64,000 bases of DNA, from positions 372,001-436,000 of the forward strand of contig NZ_JBHUPY010000005.1 of the NCBI RefSeq assembly GCF_042688385.1. Direction: 5' to 3'. Of this stretch, positions 1-10,600 are shown in pieces. Source of the stretch: Herpetosiphon sp042688385. Lineage in GTDB: Bacteria > Chloroflexota > Chloroflexia > Chloroflexales > Herpetosiphonaceae. The position numbers and the translations under genes are program-made. The notes under the pieces were generated by a model. It was given only the letters and a program-made list of their open reading frames with translations, searched no databases and was not told the DNA's origin. Numbering within the stretch: position 1 is the first letter of the stretch; the number at the start of each line of letters is the position of its first letter.

Positions 1-1
1 G

Positions 2-355
2 CGTATGACGCGTTCGGCGATGCTCGAAGTGCTCTATCAAGATTACATTCGCACGGCGCGGGCCAAAGGTTTATCGGCAAGGATTACGATTTTGCGCCAC
101 GGCTTGCGTAATGCCCTGATTCCCGTAATTACGGTGATTGGGCTGCAACTGGGCTTTTTGCTTGGCGGCGCTGTTTTGACTGAAACGGTTTTTTCGTGGC
201 CAGGCATTGGGCGCTGGTTGCTCGACGGCATTTTGGCGCGTGATTATCCGGTGGTGCAAAGTGGCGTGATGTTTGTTTCGCTGGTGTTTGTGTTGATCAA
301 TACTTTGGTTGATATTTCCTACCGCTTCTTTGACCCACGGATTCAATTTAAATAA
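2..355 (+). CDS. ABC transporter permease, DppB/OppB family (3' part)
   Basis: This is the C-terminal part of an inner-membrane permease of the dipeptide/oligopeptide (DppB/OppB) family; the start lies before the window. The EAA-type loop for docking the ATPase is visible early on (YIRTARAKGLS, then RHGLRNALIPVITVIG). It is followed by hydrophobic segments and the usual ending of a last membrane helix and a DPRIQFK tail. An internal ATG at position 5 falls inside the conserved loop and is not a start. The partner permease follows 40 bp downstream, so the two form one operon. The substrate cannot be told from the fragment; peptides or oligosaccharides are both possible. Confidence 0.9.
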   Translation, partial: RMTRSAMLEVLYQDYIRTARAKGLSARITILRHGLRNALIPVITVIGLQLGFLLGGAVLTETVFSWPGIGRWLLDGILARDYPVVQSGVMFVSLVFVLINTLVDISYRFFDPRIQFK

Positions 356-395
356 CGCTGCTCGGCGTTTTGCACTGGGCTAGTAAAGGGTGACT

Positions 396-1463
396 ATGGC
401 GACAACTGAACCAACTATCACCAATAAACCGACGAGCGATCAAGCGTTACTGTTGCGCAAGCCGCGTTCGCTCTGGAGTGATGCTCGGCGGCGGCTATTG
501 AGTAGCACGGTTGGCATCATGGGCATGGCGATTTGTGCCTTTTTGTTTGCAATTGCGATTATCACGCCGATTGTGCAACCCCTCGACCAAACTCTCAATC
601 GTGATACCGCCAATAAATTGCAGCCGCCGTCGTGGCTGATGAGCCAGGAAGAACGCGCCGACGCTGCCAAGAAAAGCATCGATAAAGCGCGCAAAGATAC
701 GCCTTGGGGACGTTTTGAACGTCCATTTGGCACCGACCAACTAGGCCGCGACATCTTTATTCGGGTGTTGCATGGTGCGCCAATTTCGCTGACGGTTGGC
801 ACGTTTGCGGTGGTTTTGGCGGTTATTTTTGGCTCGCTGCTGGGCCTGGTTTCAGGCTTTTTCGGCGGCATTATCGATACAATCACGACATGGCTGATGG
901 ATATTTTGCTGGCGTTTCCCTCAATTCTGCTAGCAATTGCCTTGACGGCGATCAGCAATAATCGTGAATCGTTTTCGTATAAATTTAGCCAACAAATTAC
1001 CAACCTGCCAATTTTGCAAACGATCTTTGATCCGCCATTGTTCAATGCGATGTTGGCGGTGGCTGTGATCGAAGTGCCAATTTTTGGGCGGATTGCCCGG
1101 GCGGCGGTGTTGAGCGTGCGTAATCAAGAGTATATTCACGCCGCCGAGGCGGTTGGAGTTAGCCGCACTCGGATGCTGATGCGCCATATTTTACCTAACA
1201 GCTTAACTCCCATTTTGGTGCAAATGACCTTGAGCGTGGCTTCATCGATTACCAGTGTTGCGGCCTTGGGCTTTTTGGGGCTTGGCGCACAACCGCCGCG
1301 CCCTGAATGGGGTTCGATGCTGTCAACCGCCCGCGAATATGTTGGCACTGGTCAATGGTGGTATGCGCTGTTTCCAGGGATTGCGATTATGCTGACTGTG
1401 CTGGGCTTTAATTTGTTGGGCGATGGCTTGCGCGATGCGCTTGATCCACGGCTGAAGCATTAA
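396..1463 (+). CDS. ABC transporter permease, DppC/OppC family
   Basis: A 355-residue inner-membrane permease that pairs with the preceding DppB-like protein. There is a short cytoplasmic N-terminus, a first membrane helix at about residues 40-60, and a periplasmic stretch carrying the family signature PFGTDQLGRDIFIRVLHG. Several helices and an EAA loop follow (EYIHAAEAVGVSRTRMLMRHILPN), and the protein ends DALDPRLKH. I chose ATG 396, preceded by TAAAGGG; a GTG at 390 is possible. No ATPase gene follows, so the rest of the transporter must lie upstream or elsewhere. The periplasmic insert at about residues 60-115 is lysine- and aspartate-rich and longer than in many DppC proteins. Confidence 0.92.
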   Translation: MATTEPTITNKPTSDQALLLRKPRSLWSDARRRLLSSTVGIMGMAICAFLFAIAIITPIVQPLDQTLNRDTANKLQPPSWLMSQEERADAAKKSIDKARKDTPWGRFERPFGTDQLGRDIFIRVLHGAPISLTVGTFAVVLAVIFGSLLGLVSGFFGGIIDTITTWLMDILLAFPSILLAIALTAISNNRESFSYKFSQQITNLPILQTIFDPPLFNAMLAVAVIEVPIFGRIARAAVLSVRNQEYIHAAEAVGVSRTRMLMRHILPNSLTPILVQMTLSVASSITSVAALGFLGLGAQPPRPEWGSMLSTAREYVGTGQWWYALFPGIAIMLTVLGFNLLGDGLRDALDPRLKH

Positions 1464-1863
1464 TTGATTGAATTTTTTAGTTTTATCAATGGTTCGCCAC
1501 CCTTCCGTCCCGCCGCCGGCGGGAGACGCAGGGGGGGGCAGCCCCCTGCACCCCCAAATGTTTCTTCGTAGATTGTTGATATGCTTCTTAACCCCAAACT
1601 TTGTGCTCTTTATCCTTCGCGGTTGCTTGGTTCCTGATACCTGACAACCGAATCCCCCAAACCTGTTTCGCCACCCTTCCGTCCCGCCCCGGCGGGAAAC
1701 ACAGGGGGGTTTCAGCCCCCTGTACCCCCAAATGTTTCTCCGTGGACTGTTTTTGTGCTGGCTGCTCGCCAAAATGTGTGCTCTTTGTATTTCGCGATCT
1801 TCGCGTCCTTCGCGGTTACTCATCACTGATCCGCGACCCCCAACAACCGATCCCCAAAGCCTG
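1464..1863. repeat. Intergenic repeat family A, two direct copies
   Basis: No gene is seen here. Two similar copies of a roughly 85-bp element lie at about 1495-1580 and 1669-1755. Each starts CGCCACCCTTCCGTCCCGCC, holds GC-rich inverted arms (GCCGGCGGG, and GGGGG...CAGCCCCCTG) and ends CCCCCAAATGTTTCT. A third copy, inverted, is at about 14634-14722. Between and after the copies are short CTTCGCGGTT/TTCGCGATCTTCGCG tracts and ATCCCCAA/CTGATCC tracts that recur in other gaps of this window. The layout suggests a dispersed palindromic intergenic repeat. Confidence 0.75.
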
Positions 1864-2388
1864 TTACATCGCAAGTTGCTGGGGCAGGCCAGCGGCCCAC
1901 GCTTCAATTGCTGACCAATTGCGATAATCGCCTTCACGCCAGCGCCGCACGAGCATTGCAGCGCGAAATAATAGTCGATAACCTAAGCTGATTTTGTTGA
2001 GGTCAAGCACGCCAGCAAACATGCCTTCGCTCTGTGGCTGCACCAAATTGCGCACAGGTTGCAGCCATTCGGCTACATCGGCGCTGGTTTTGGCTGGTTG
2101 CTTGGTCATTGCCAAGGCCAAACAGGTCAAAAAGGCAGCAAAGGGTTTAGTTTGTAATGCAGTTTGATGCTGCTTGACGAAGGCCAAAGCCTCTGGCAGC
2201 CACCGATTTTTATGAATTGCACTGCCAGCCACGACCGCCTGATAGCGATTCAAATCGCGCACCTGCTGCATTGGCAAAAGCTCAACCTGCAAGCCTTGTG
2301 CAGCGAGCACCTTGGCGATCGTTTGCGCTACGCCAACCGTTGAGCCGCCGCGACTGGCATAGGTTACGAGGATTGTTGGGTTTGACAT
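1864..2388 (-). CDS. Flavodoxin-domain protein (HemG-like)
   Basis: A 174-residue protein with a flavodoxin fold. The N-terminus ILVTYASRGGSTVGVAQTIA is the FMN-phosphate binding loop, and VVAGSAIHKNRWLPEALAF resembles the second FMN loop of protoporphyrinogen-oxidase-like flavodoxins (family pfam Flavodoxin_5). FMN-dependent electron transfer is likely; the partner is unknown. The C-terminal part (LDLNKISLGYRLLFRAAMLVRR) is hydrophobic and basic, as in HemG-like proteins. It stands alone between repeats, with an ordinary ATG start and upstream purines. It could equally be a general flavodoxin-like regulator or reductase, because no heme genes are near. Confidence 0.75.
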   Translation of the reverse strand: MSNPTILVTYASRGGSTVGVAQTIAKVLAAQGLQVELLPMQQVRDLNRYQAVVAGSAIHKNRWLPEALAFVKQHQTALQTKPFAAFLTCLALAMTKQPAKTSADVAEWLQPVRNLVQPQSEGMFAGVLDLNKISLGYRLLFRAAMLVRRWREGDYRNWSAIEAWAAGLPQQLAM

Positions 2389-2399
2389 GCCAAACTCCT

Positions 2400-2549
2400 T
2401 CCAAAATTAAAAGTCACTCACCCTAACCCCGCTCCCGTAGTGCGGGCGAGCGGTTTTAACGGCATAGTTCTTCGGCAATTCGTTAGTAAAAATGGGTGCT
2501 CCCCCTCGCCCGCGTTCAGTGGGAGAGGGGGCTGGGGGGTGAGGGCATC
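2400..2549. repeat. Intergenic repeat family B (palindromic)
   Basis: A GC-rich palindromic element between two minus-strand genes. The right part reads CTCCCCCTCGCCCGCGTTC then AGTGGGAGAGGGGGCTGGGG and GGTGAGG. The left part is a diverged inverted counterpart (CTCACCCTAACCCCGCTCCC, then GCGGGCGAGCGG). Similar elements are at 19072-19195 and 36344-36441, where the two arms are better preserved. It could fold into a long hairpin and act as a terminator or as a non-autonomous mobile repeat. Confidence 0.7.
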
Positions 2550-3395
2550 TTAGTGATTTACGCTAGCAAGTTGCCAAACACCACGGGCTGCTGCTTCGCG
2601 AGCATAATTGCTGAAATCGTTGGGCTGGCGACCCAAAGCGCGTTCGACTCCATCGCTGAGGTGGGCATTGCGGCCATCGAGCACTTCGCGAAACAAAAAT
2701 TCGACCAACCAAATCATGTCGGCGGGCCATTGTTGCTCGTGCAAGGCCCCAATATAGGCTTCGATTGGAATTGGCTGATAATCGATTGGGCTGCCATTGG
2801 CTTGGGCAATTTCGCTCACTGCGTCAGCAAAGGTCATTAAGCGCGGCCCAGTTACTTCGTAAAGTTGACTAGCGTGAGTTTGAACATTGGTTAATGCGGC
2901 AACTACTACATCGGCAATATCATCTGCATCAATAAATGGCTCTTTGACTTCGCTGACGGGCAGAAAAATTTGGCCATTCAGTAGCGGCTCGTGAAAAAAC
3001 GATTCGCTGAAATTTTGCATAAACCAGCTAGCCCGCACGATTGTCCAAGCGATTCCTGAGGTTTGAACGACTTGCTCGCAGGCTTGGGCGGCAGCTTCGC
3101 CGCGCCCAGATAACAGCACCAAATGTTTGACTCCGCTGGCGACCGCCAATTGGCTGAATGCGCGAATCGTGTCGATGGCGCTGGGAATTGCCAGATCTGG
3201 TTGGTAGCTGATGTAGACGCTTTGGACATCGGCCAAGGCTGCGGGCCAAGTTTGCTGATCATCCCAATCGAAGCTGGGGCTAGCTGAGCGGGAGCCAACC
3301 CGCACGTTATGGCCTTGCGCTTGCAAACGCTCAACAATTCGTTTGCCAGTTTTGCCCGTGCCGCCAGTTACCAAAATCAGATTATTCGCTGTCAT
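2550..3395 (-). CDS. NAD(P)-binding NmrA-like oxidoreductase
   Basis: A 281-residue Rossmann-fold protein of the atypical short-chain dehydrogenase group (NmrA/NAD(P)H-azoreductase-like). The dinucleotide motif VTGGTGKTGKRIVERL sits at residues 9-24, followed by HNVRVGSRS, where a basic residue suggests NADP(H). HLVLLSGRGEAAAQACEQVV and WTIVRASWFMQNF match the family core that replaces the classical YxxxK site. It may act as a redox sensor or a small-molecule reductase. A MerR-type regulator gene lies 93 bp upstream on the same strand and could control it; its substrate is unknown. Confidence 0.82.
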   Translation of the reverse strand: MTANNLILVTGGTGKTGKRIVERLQAQGHNVRVGSRSASPSFDWDDQQTWPAALADVQSVYISYQPDLAIPSAIDTIRAFSQLAVASGVKHLVLLSGRGEAAAQACEQVVQTSGIAWTIVRASWFMQNFSESFFHEPLLNGQIFLPVSEVKEPFIDADDIADVVVAALTNVQTHASQLYEVTGPRLMTFADAVSEIAQANGSPIDYQPIPIEAYIGALHEQQWPADMIWLVEFLFREVLDGRNAHLSDGVERALGRQPNDFSNYAREAAARGVWQLASVNH

Positions 3396-3488
3396 GGGTT
3401 TTCCTCACTAGAAAATCAAATCCATGAGCAGTCTAAATCTTCACGTAGCGTTAACTGCAAGACTTATTTTGGCGCACTCATCAGATAT

Positions 3489-4313
3489 TCATTTTTGAAT
3501 TGGCTCGATTGGAAATTGCACTTCGGTCAGCAAATCGCTGCCATCGGGGTTTTCGGGCAGGCGCAGAGAAATTTCACGCGGTAGAGTAGTTGGGCGATAG
3601 CCATTAAGTTCGGCCCAACGCCCAATTTGCTCATAAGTGGTCAGAATCTTTTCAATCGGGCCTTGCACAACGCCTGTGGCCATGAGCTCGCTGGCTGGGT
3701 GCTGATCGAAACTTAATTGAAGTTGCTGGGAAATTTTGACCGGAGCATGCGATGGTTGTTCAATAAAACAGCCAATTTCGAGATCCATATCAAACAGCGA
3801 GTCATTGTGGGTTTGGCAAATGCAAAAACACATGCCATAGCGTTTGCTGGTTGGCAAATGCTGGCGAATCTGTTGAATTGCCTGCAAGCCAGATTCGAAG
3901 TTTTCGGCGATGATGCGGGTGCTGAGCACTGCTTGGCTGGGCATTGGCTTGAGCACAACATTCAGCGGCTTGTCGAAATCGTTAAGCGCATTCAGCCGTG
4001 ATTCTATCCGCTGAATACGTTGCAGTTCTTCGCGCAGATGGGCCTCGATTTCAGCTTTTTTTTGGCGCAAGAGACGTTGCATTTGGTCGGCAGAAATCTG
4101 GTCGTGGCTCAAATCGCGAATTTGTTCAAGCGAAAAGCCCAAGTCTTTGAGCACCAAAATGCGATTTAATGCAGGCAATTGCTCGGCACTGTAATAACGT
4201 CGACCATTACTATGATCAATAGTTGCTGGTGGAAATAGGCCTAATTCATCGTAGTAGCGCAAAAAACGCTTCGAAACTTGGGCAATTCTGGCGAATTCAC
4301 CAACCGTAAACAT
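3489..4313 (-). CDS. MerR-family regulator with GyrI-like effector domain
   Basis: A 274-residue transcription factor. The N-terminal MerR winged helix is clear (FTVGEFARIAQVSKRFLRYY, then DELGLFPPA and GRRYYS), with ILVLKDLGFSLEQIRDL after it. A coiled-coil dimerisation helix follows at about residues 75-115. The C-terminal 160 residues look like a GyrI/BltR-type multidrug-binding domain. I prefer ATG 4313 because it gives the usual MerR N-terminus and has GAGG upstream; a GTG at 4322 is possible. The reductase gene just downstream on the same strand is the obvious candidate target. Confidence 0.85.
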   Translation of the reverse strand: MFTVGEFARIAQVSKRFLRYYDELGLFPPATIDHSNGRRYYSAEQLPALNRILVLKDLGFSLEQIRDLSHDQISADQMQRLLRQKKAEIEAHLREELQRIQRIESRLNALNDFDKPLNVVLKPMPSQAVLSTRIIAENFESGLQAIQQIRQHLPTSKRYGMCFCICQTHNDSLFDMDLEIGCFIEQPSHAPVKISQQLQLSFDQHPASELMATGVVQGPIEKILTTYEQIGRWAELNGYRPTTLPREISLRLPENPDGSDLLTEVQFPIEPIQK

Positions 4314-4613
4314 GCGCAACACCTCATTTGCTGGCTGAGATCAACACTCGTCGGAGCAAGCTATACCTCATTAGTCCCTGCTTCATTATAGTGCTTGTTG
4401 GTGCTATGGGGGATAAATTGCTCGATAGGACGAATAGCCTATAGGCATGCGTTGGTAATAGGCGTATTGTTGTCGCTATCTCATCGCAACAGCTTTGTTT
4501 AATTCGTTTTCTCGGCACAAGCGCGTACGCCTGCTGGCTATTTCAGTGCGCCTTTTTTCAGGGCCTTGTTTGGGTTCAATTGTAGGCTTGGTGGTATTAA
4601 TAAGGGAGCTTGT
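4314..4613. other. Divergent intergenic region
   Basis: This 300-bp gap separates the MerR gene (minus strand) from the giant surface protein (plus strand). A TATAAT hexamer on the minus strand lies at about 4383-4388. A perfect palindrome GCCTATAGGC lies at about 4436-4445. The plus-strand gene has a good ribosome site, AAGGGAGC, before ATG 4614. No ORF here looks real. Confidence 0.4.
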
Positions 4614-7600
4614 ATGATTCGTGAAACCAGTCGGTTTGCCCGGGCGGTTCGCCTGAGCTTAATCCTATTGTTGGGCCTTCAATTGGTAGTCCATCCCCAA
4701 ACATCGTCTGCAGCTCCCAACCCTGCTGCCGCCTCGCCCGCCCAAGCCCAAGCAACTGGCTTGATTCGTGGCAAAACCGAAGCGCTCGATCCCTACTTGC
4801 AACGCGTTGCCGCTACTGATCCTGATTTATTTCAAGAAGCTGCCTTATTGGCTGTCCAAGATGTGTTTAATGGCACCTTGCCCGAAGTCGCTGGTGATAA
4901 AGCGATCGAGGAGCAAATTAGCTATTATCTTAATCGGGTGGCCCTGGGCTTGCCAATGCACCCAAGTATTAATGATCCAGCAGTCAGCTCAGCGCTGCAA
5001 GCTGATGCCTATTTATGGGAAAATAATCAAGCGGCGATTGGCGCAACCTGGCAGATGACTGCCCGCCCTGATACTAACCCGCAGGCCTTTGCCCAAGAAT
5101 TCGATGCCCTTGCGAATGCGCAGATGCCAGCCGCCGTTGCAAACTCGCCCCGCACTGAAACTCCAGCACTTGCTGTTGTCGAGCCAGCACTTGATCCGGC
5201 GGAAACGGTATTGATGCCAGTCTTGCCAAGTAGCCCAGCTCGACCGAAAGCCCGCTCGGTTGGGCTAAGCAGCCCAGCAATGACCCAATTTTTGGCCAGC
5301 TTGCCAAGCCAACAGGCAGAAGCCGATTTTAGCGAGTTGCAGATTCAACCCCAAGTGGCGATCAATAATCCAGTTCAAACGCCATATGCCAAGTTGGCAA
5401 TTACCGCGACTGCTCCTTTAGCAACCAGTTTTGATGAGCTGATCACCTACACGGTGACGATTAGCAATACTGGTGGTCAAGCTGCCTCAGCGGTTGAAAT
5501 GACCCAGCGTTTGCCAGCAAATGGTATTTTTCAAGCGCCAGTCAATGGTTGTCTGCTCAAAGATGTTGATCAGGTGATCTGTACGGTTGGCAATTTGAAT
5601 GTTAATCAAACCAAAACCTATGAAATTCCGGTAAAAATGCAGGGCAATGGCATTTTAACCAGCACTCTGACAGTCAAAGATTCATTAATTATCAACCCTG
5701 ATACCAAACCAGCCTCGATTAAAGTGACTACAGCTGTTACCTCAACCAAGCGAACCCAACAAGAGGTTGGCAAGATTGTGATTGCGGCTGAAGAATTTAC
5801 AACGTTTTTTGGCGAGACTGAGGCTTCAGGCGCGGTCGAAATTGGCTTTAAAAAGAATGGCAAATATACCTATCACCTGCGCCTCGGGCCAGACGATAAA
5901 ATCAAATGGGATGCGGTTGGAACGCCAACGATCGTAACAACCTATGGCAGTGTCTCGCAAATTGAAGAAAATTTTCCCTTGTTCAAGGGCGATTTTGAAA
6001 TTGATGTGAGCAAAGACAAGCCATTTATCACGCCAAGCCCCACAATTACCCCAACGATTAAGCATTTGGCTGGCTTCCAACTTTTAGGCAGCGCCGTGAT
6101 TAGCGATGTGGCGATTCTGTCTGGTGAAGCTGGCTTTATGACCGAACTCAAGGTCTCGTTGCCTGGCATTAGTACGACATCGAAATTAACCCCAACCACC
6201 AAAATTACTACCAGCGGCATTCTTACTGGCACAAATCCTGTTTCGGGCACGGTGAAGCAGAATACCTTGCGCTTGACAGGGCTGATTAAGCCAGGTGGCA
6301 AGGGCGAAGCCAAAATCGACGAGTTTGAAATGTTCTTTGCTGGCTTGAAGGTCAAAGTAAAAGATGCGACCTTCAGCGGCGATAAAATTAAAGTCAAGCA
6401 AGCGCTGTTAACCATGCCCAAGCAGCTTGGTGAGCTAACTGGCATTGTCGCGCAGATCGAAGTAACCTCAAAATCAATTACCTTTGGCGGGGTTGGGGTG
6501 AAAATTCCCTTGCCCAATATTTACCCCTTGGGTAAACCGACGACGAGCACCAATCCACTGAGTTCAACCAGTCTTTTGGCTCAAACAGCTGCGCTGAGCC
6601 AAACCGGAGCGTATACTCCAGCAATTGCCTTTATCAAAAACTCCGCCACGATCATGTACGATAGCAAGGATGGCTTTAGCCTCCAGATTGATAGTACGCT
6701 TGATTTACACGTCGCCAGTAACGATCGCAAAATTCCGGTTGAACTCAAAATCGATTGGCAAGGCAACGTCAAAGGCACAATCAAAAAACTTGAGCTTAAA
6801 ATTGCCGGCCATGATCTCGAGATGAAAGATGTGGTGATTAGTAATTCGGGCTTGAAGGTCGATGAAGCTAGCTTTACCATTACCTTCCCCTCGGAGAAGA
6901 AGCAAGAGCCAAATGCCTCGGCTGGAGCACCCAAAGAGGGCGATAAGAAAAAAGAAGATAAGAAATTAACCATCACAGTCAAGAAGGTTTCAATCACCAA
7001 AAATGGCTTTGCGATTGGCGAAGGTGCTATTGCCAGCGATTTGCCGGATTTTGGGCTTGGCGAGAGCATTCGCTTTACCAAAAATAAAGTTAAGTTTGTC
7101 GTAACCAATCCCATTACCGACCCGGCCATGGAACTTGAGCTTGAAGGCACGCTCAAAGTGCTGATCAAGAGCAGCGAAATGGAAACCAAATTTAGCGCGA
7201 AATGGGATAAAAAGGGCAAATTCTCTGGCAAACTCAAGGAATTAACCCTAACCGTGGCAAGTTCGAAGCTCGAATTGAAAAATGTTGAATTCAATACCCA
7301 ACGCTTTTCGACCAATTCAGCCAGCCTGACCTTGCCAGCGTTTCTTGGCAGCACCAAAATTATTCTCACCAAAGTGGTGATTGACGAGAATGGGCTTTCA
7401 TTTGGCGATGCGGCGGTCAAAATTCCGGTCAAATTTACGATCGGCAAAGAAAATGGCGAACCAAGCCCAACCAATTCAGTCACAATTTCGGGCACACTTG
7501 GGCTAGATTTCAAGCAAGATAAATCGTATAGCTTTGTCTTTGCTGGCAAAGTTTCAATCACCCTCGCCTCGCAAACTGCCGAAGCCGAAGGGATGGTCCA

Positions 7601-10600
7601 GATCGATAAAGATGGCAAAGTGACTGGCAGCGTCGATAGCTTCGAGTTGACGATTGCAGGCATGAAGCTGGCGATCAAAGAAGCGAGCATCGAAAACGGC
7701 ACGGTTAAAGCTCGCGAAGCCACATTTGCGATACCCAAGGAATGGGGCGGTTTATCGGTCTCGGTCTATAATATTGAGATTTCCAAAGAAGGCTTTTCGA
7801 TTGGCGGTGGCTCGTTCAAATTGCCAGAAATTAAAGTTGGCGATATGTCGCTGAGCCTCGAAGGCACGCTCAAAAAGGAAGGCAATGGCTGGATCATCGC
7901 TGCTGGTGGTGAGTTGAAGCTGCCCAATGCAAGTGGCGCTGGCTGTAGCGGCTTAGGCGTGAGCGTCGAGATTTTTGCTGGCAGCAATCAAACCGTGGCA
8001 ATGCGGATTGTGCCTGCTTCAGCAGATGCGATTAATGCCTTCCAATTGCGCAAAGTTGGTGTCGTGCTCAAGTGTACGATTCCCTTGGGGACAAGTGGCT
8101 TTGATCTAACGCGGATTGAGGGAACGGTAACCCTGACCAGCAATGTGACCAAAATCGAAATGAAGGCCACAATCGAAAGCAAAATGGGGATTGGCAGCTT
8201 CCGTGCCGTCACAGCCGATGGCAATATGTCTATGGAATATGTCAAAAACCCTTACAAATTCGAGATTGGCATCGGCGCATCGATGAAGATTTTCTCGATG
8301 TTTGAAGCAGCTCGTGCGAGTGCCAAAATGCGCTTTACCGATGGCGCAGTGCCCTTCTTGTTTACCGCCGAAATGAATATTAACGCCGTGATTGCCCGTG
8401 GCAATATGAAACTGACTGCCTGGACGAAAGATGGCGCATTCAACTTGGTTGGGCGAATCTATGGTGAGGTTGGGGTTAAACGTGGGGCCTTGGTCGATAG
8501 CTGTTGGCGGGTTTGGCTGCCATTCCGCACCCGCGAAGTGTGTTTGCGTATCCCCAGCGACGATTTCTTTATTGGCGCTGGCATGGAGTTTGGCAAGTTC
8601 AAGCGCGGCAATGGCGATACGTGGGGCTTCAAAGCCAGCGTCAATATTGCCGGAGCCAACTATGGAATTTACGTTGATACCAATGGCCGATTTAGTGTTG
8701 GCAATGTCGATGATTATCGTTTGATCGATGCTCCATCGCTGCGCCGCGCTCGCTATTTGCACGATTTGAACGCCAAACAGCAACTCAATCGAGCGAGCCT
8801 AAGTGCTGAAGATGCAGCTTTGTTCAACGATTACAGCTTCAACAATCAAGAAATTATCATTAGCACGGTCGAAATGACTCGGCCTGGCGATTTGATGTTG
8901 AGTATGTTGCGCTCAGTCAGCGATAGCGATTTGCAGGTTAGTTTGGTGCGGCCTGATGGCTTGCGCATTACCGGCAGCAATCCTTCTGGCAACGTGACCT
9001 TTAACGAAGTGTTTGTTGATCCACGCGATATTCGCGACCCAATCACCCAAGCACCAGATCTCACATCACCGCCAATGATCCAAACCAGCCTGAATGTGAC
9101 CAATGCTGAGCTTGGCCAGTGGAAATTGGTCTTGCAACGTGCACCAGCTTTCGATTTTATTATCAATGTCAGCGGCACGGTCTATGGCCCGCCAATTGAA
9201 AAGTTGGCTGTTAGCAACCAGAACGACAGCAATAATCTTGTTGATTTGGCCTGGATGCAAAGCACGCCTTACACCGCAACCGCAACGATTTACGCTAGCC
9301 AAGATACGATTACCGATACGGCGAGCTATACCAAAACCAATAACTTCTTGCGCGCCGATGGCATTATGGCCACCGAGACGATTACGGTTGATGTTGGGAC
9401 AGTAACGAAGTTTGGTGGCTATCCGTTGGCAAGCTTCGATTACGCCGAAGGTGTCCAAAACGCCAGCGAAACGCTTGATCTTTCCTCGCTCAAGAGTGGC
9501 GTTTACAACCTGTGGCTCGAAGTCAACGACGGCCAAAATCCACCAAGCCGCCAATATTTCCCCAACACAGTGAGCGTGTTGCACGAATTGCAGCCAACCT
9601 GGACGAGCACCACCGTGATTACGCCAGGCTATGGTAGCTTGGATATTGCTTGGGAGCCGCATCCAAACCCTGATATTGATGGCTATGAAATTCATGTCCG
9701 TAGCCAAAATGATCAGTTTGATGAGGATCTCTCAATTATTGATGTTGGCGATGCTGACACGCAAATCGTGACGGGCTTAACTGGTGGTAAGGCCTACGAT
9801 GTGATGATCGTTGGCTACGATTCAGGCACGGGCCGCACGTCGGAGTCGAGCTTTGCTGCGGCAACGCCATTGGTTGCGCCATTCAGCATCAGTGCCAATC
9901 CAAGTGGATTAACCTTGGATGCTGGCGTGGCAGGCACAACCAATTTGACGATTGCTTCGAGTGTCAATCCTTATCCAGAGCAAGTGTTTTTGGAAATTGC
10001 CGAATTGCCTGAAGGCTTTGCGGCCCAAATTAACACGCCAATTCTGACACCAACCTTGGCCGGAGTTCAATCGAGCGTGGTCTTAACCCCAGCCGCTAGT
10101 TTGCTCGGCGGGACTTACACCGTGACTTTGGTGGCCTTGTCGAATGGCAGCGAGCGCTATCTCAACATTCCAGTGACGGTGCGCGAACCAGACTTTAGCC
10201 TGCGCACCAGTGTCGATAACCTGACCCTGACGAATTTCAACAGCACCAGCGTTGAAATTGATGCAACCTATCAATTTAGCGAACGTGATGAGATTTTCGT
10301 TGATGTCGTAGATATGCCAGTTGGCGTTGATTGGTCATTCACCCGCTCAAGCTTTATGCCAGGTGAAAAAACGCGCTTGATTCTGACCGATACGCTTGAT
10401 CTTGAATATGGCGATTATCCAATTACCTTATTGGCTTTTGATAATGAACATGCCTACACCAAAACCCTTAATCTTGCAGTAACTGGCTTCTATGTCGAAG
10501 CAGTTGAGAATCAAGCGGCTCGACCGCATGAAGTTGGCGCGCCCTATGTTTTGACGGTCGATGGCAATGATTGGAATCAGCCAATTGAACTTACTATTGA

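Noticed and set aside
440..1045. Antisense ORF of 201 codons opposite the DppC permease gene
   Set aside because: A shadow of a well-supported permease; no motif or start signal.
1323..1937. Minus-strand ORF across repeat family A
   Set aside because: It consists of translated intergenic repeats and the permease complement; low complexity.
6581..7738. Long 385-codon antisense ORF inside the giant surface protein gene
   Set aside because: Its composition (Ser/Leu/Pro-rich) is what the complement of a Lys/Thr/Gly-rich gene gives; there is no ribosome site or family motif, and the sense frame is clearly coding.
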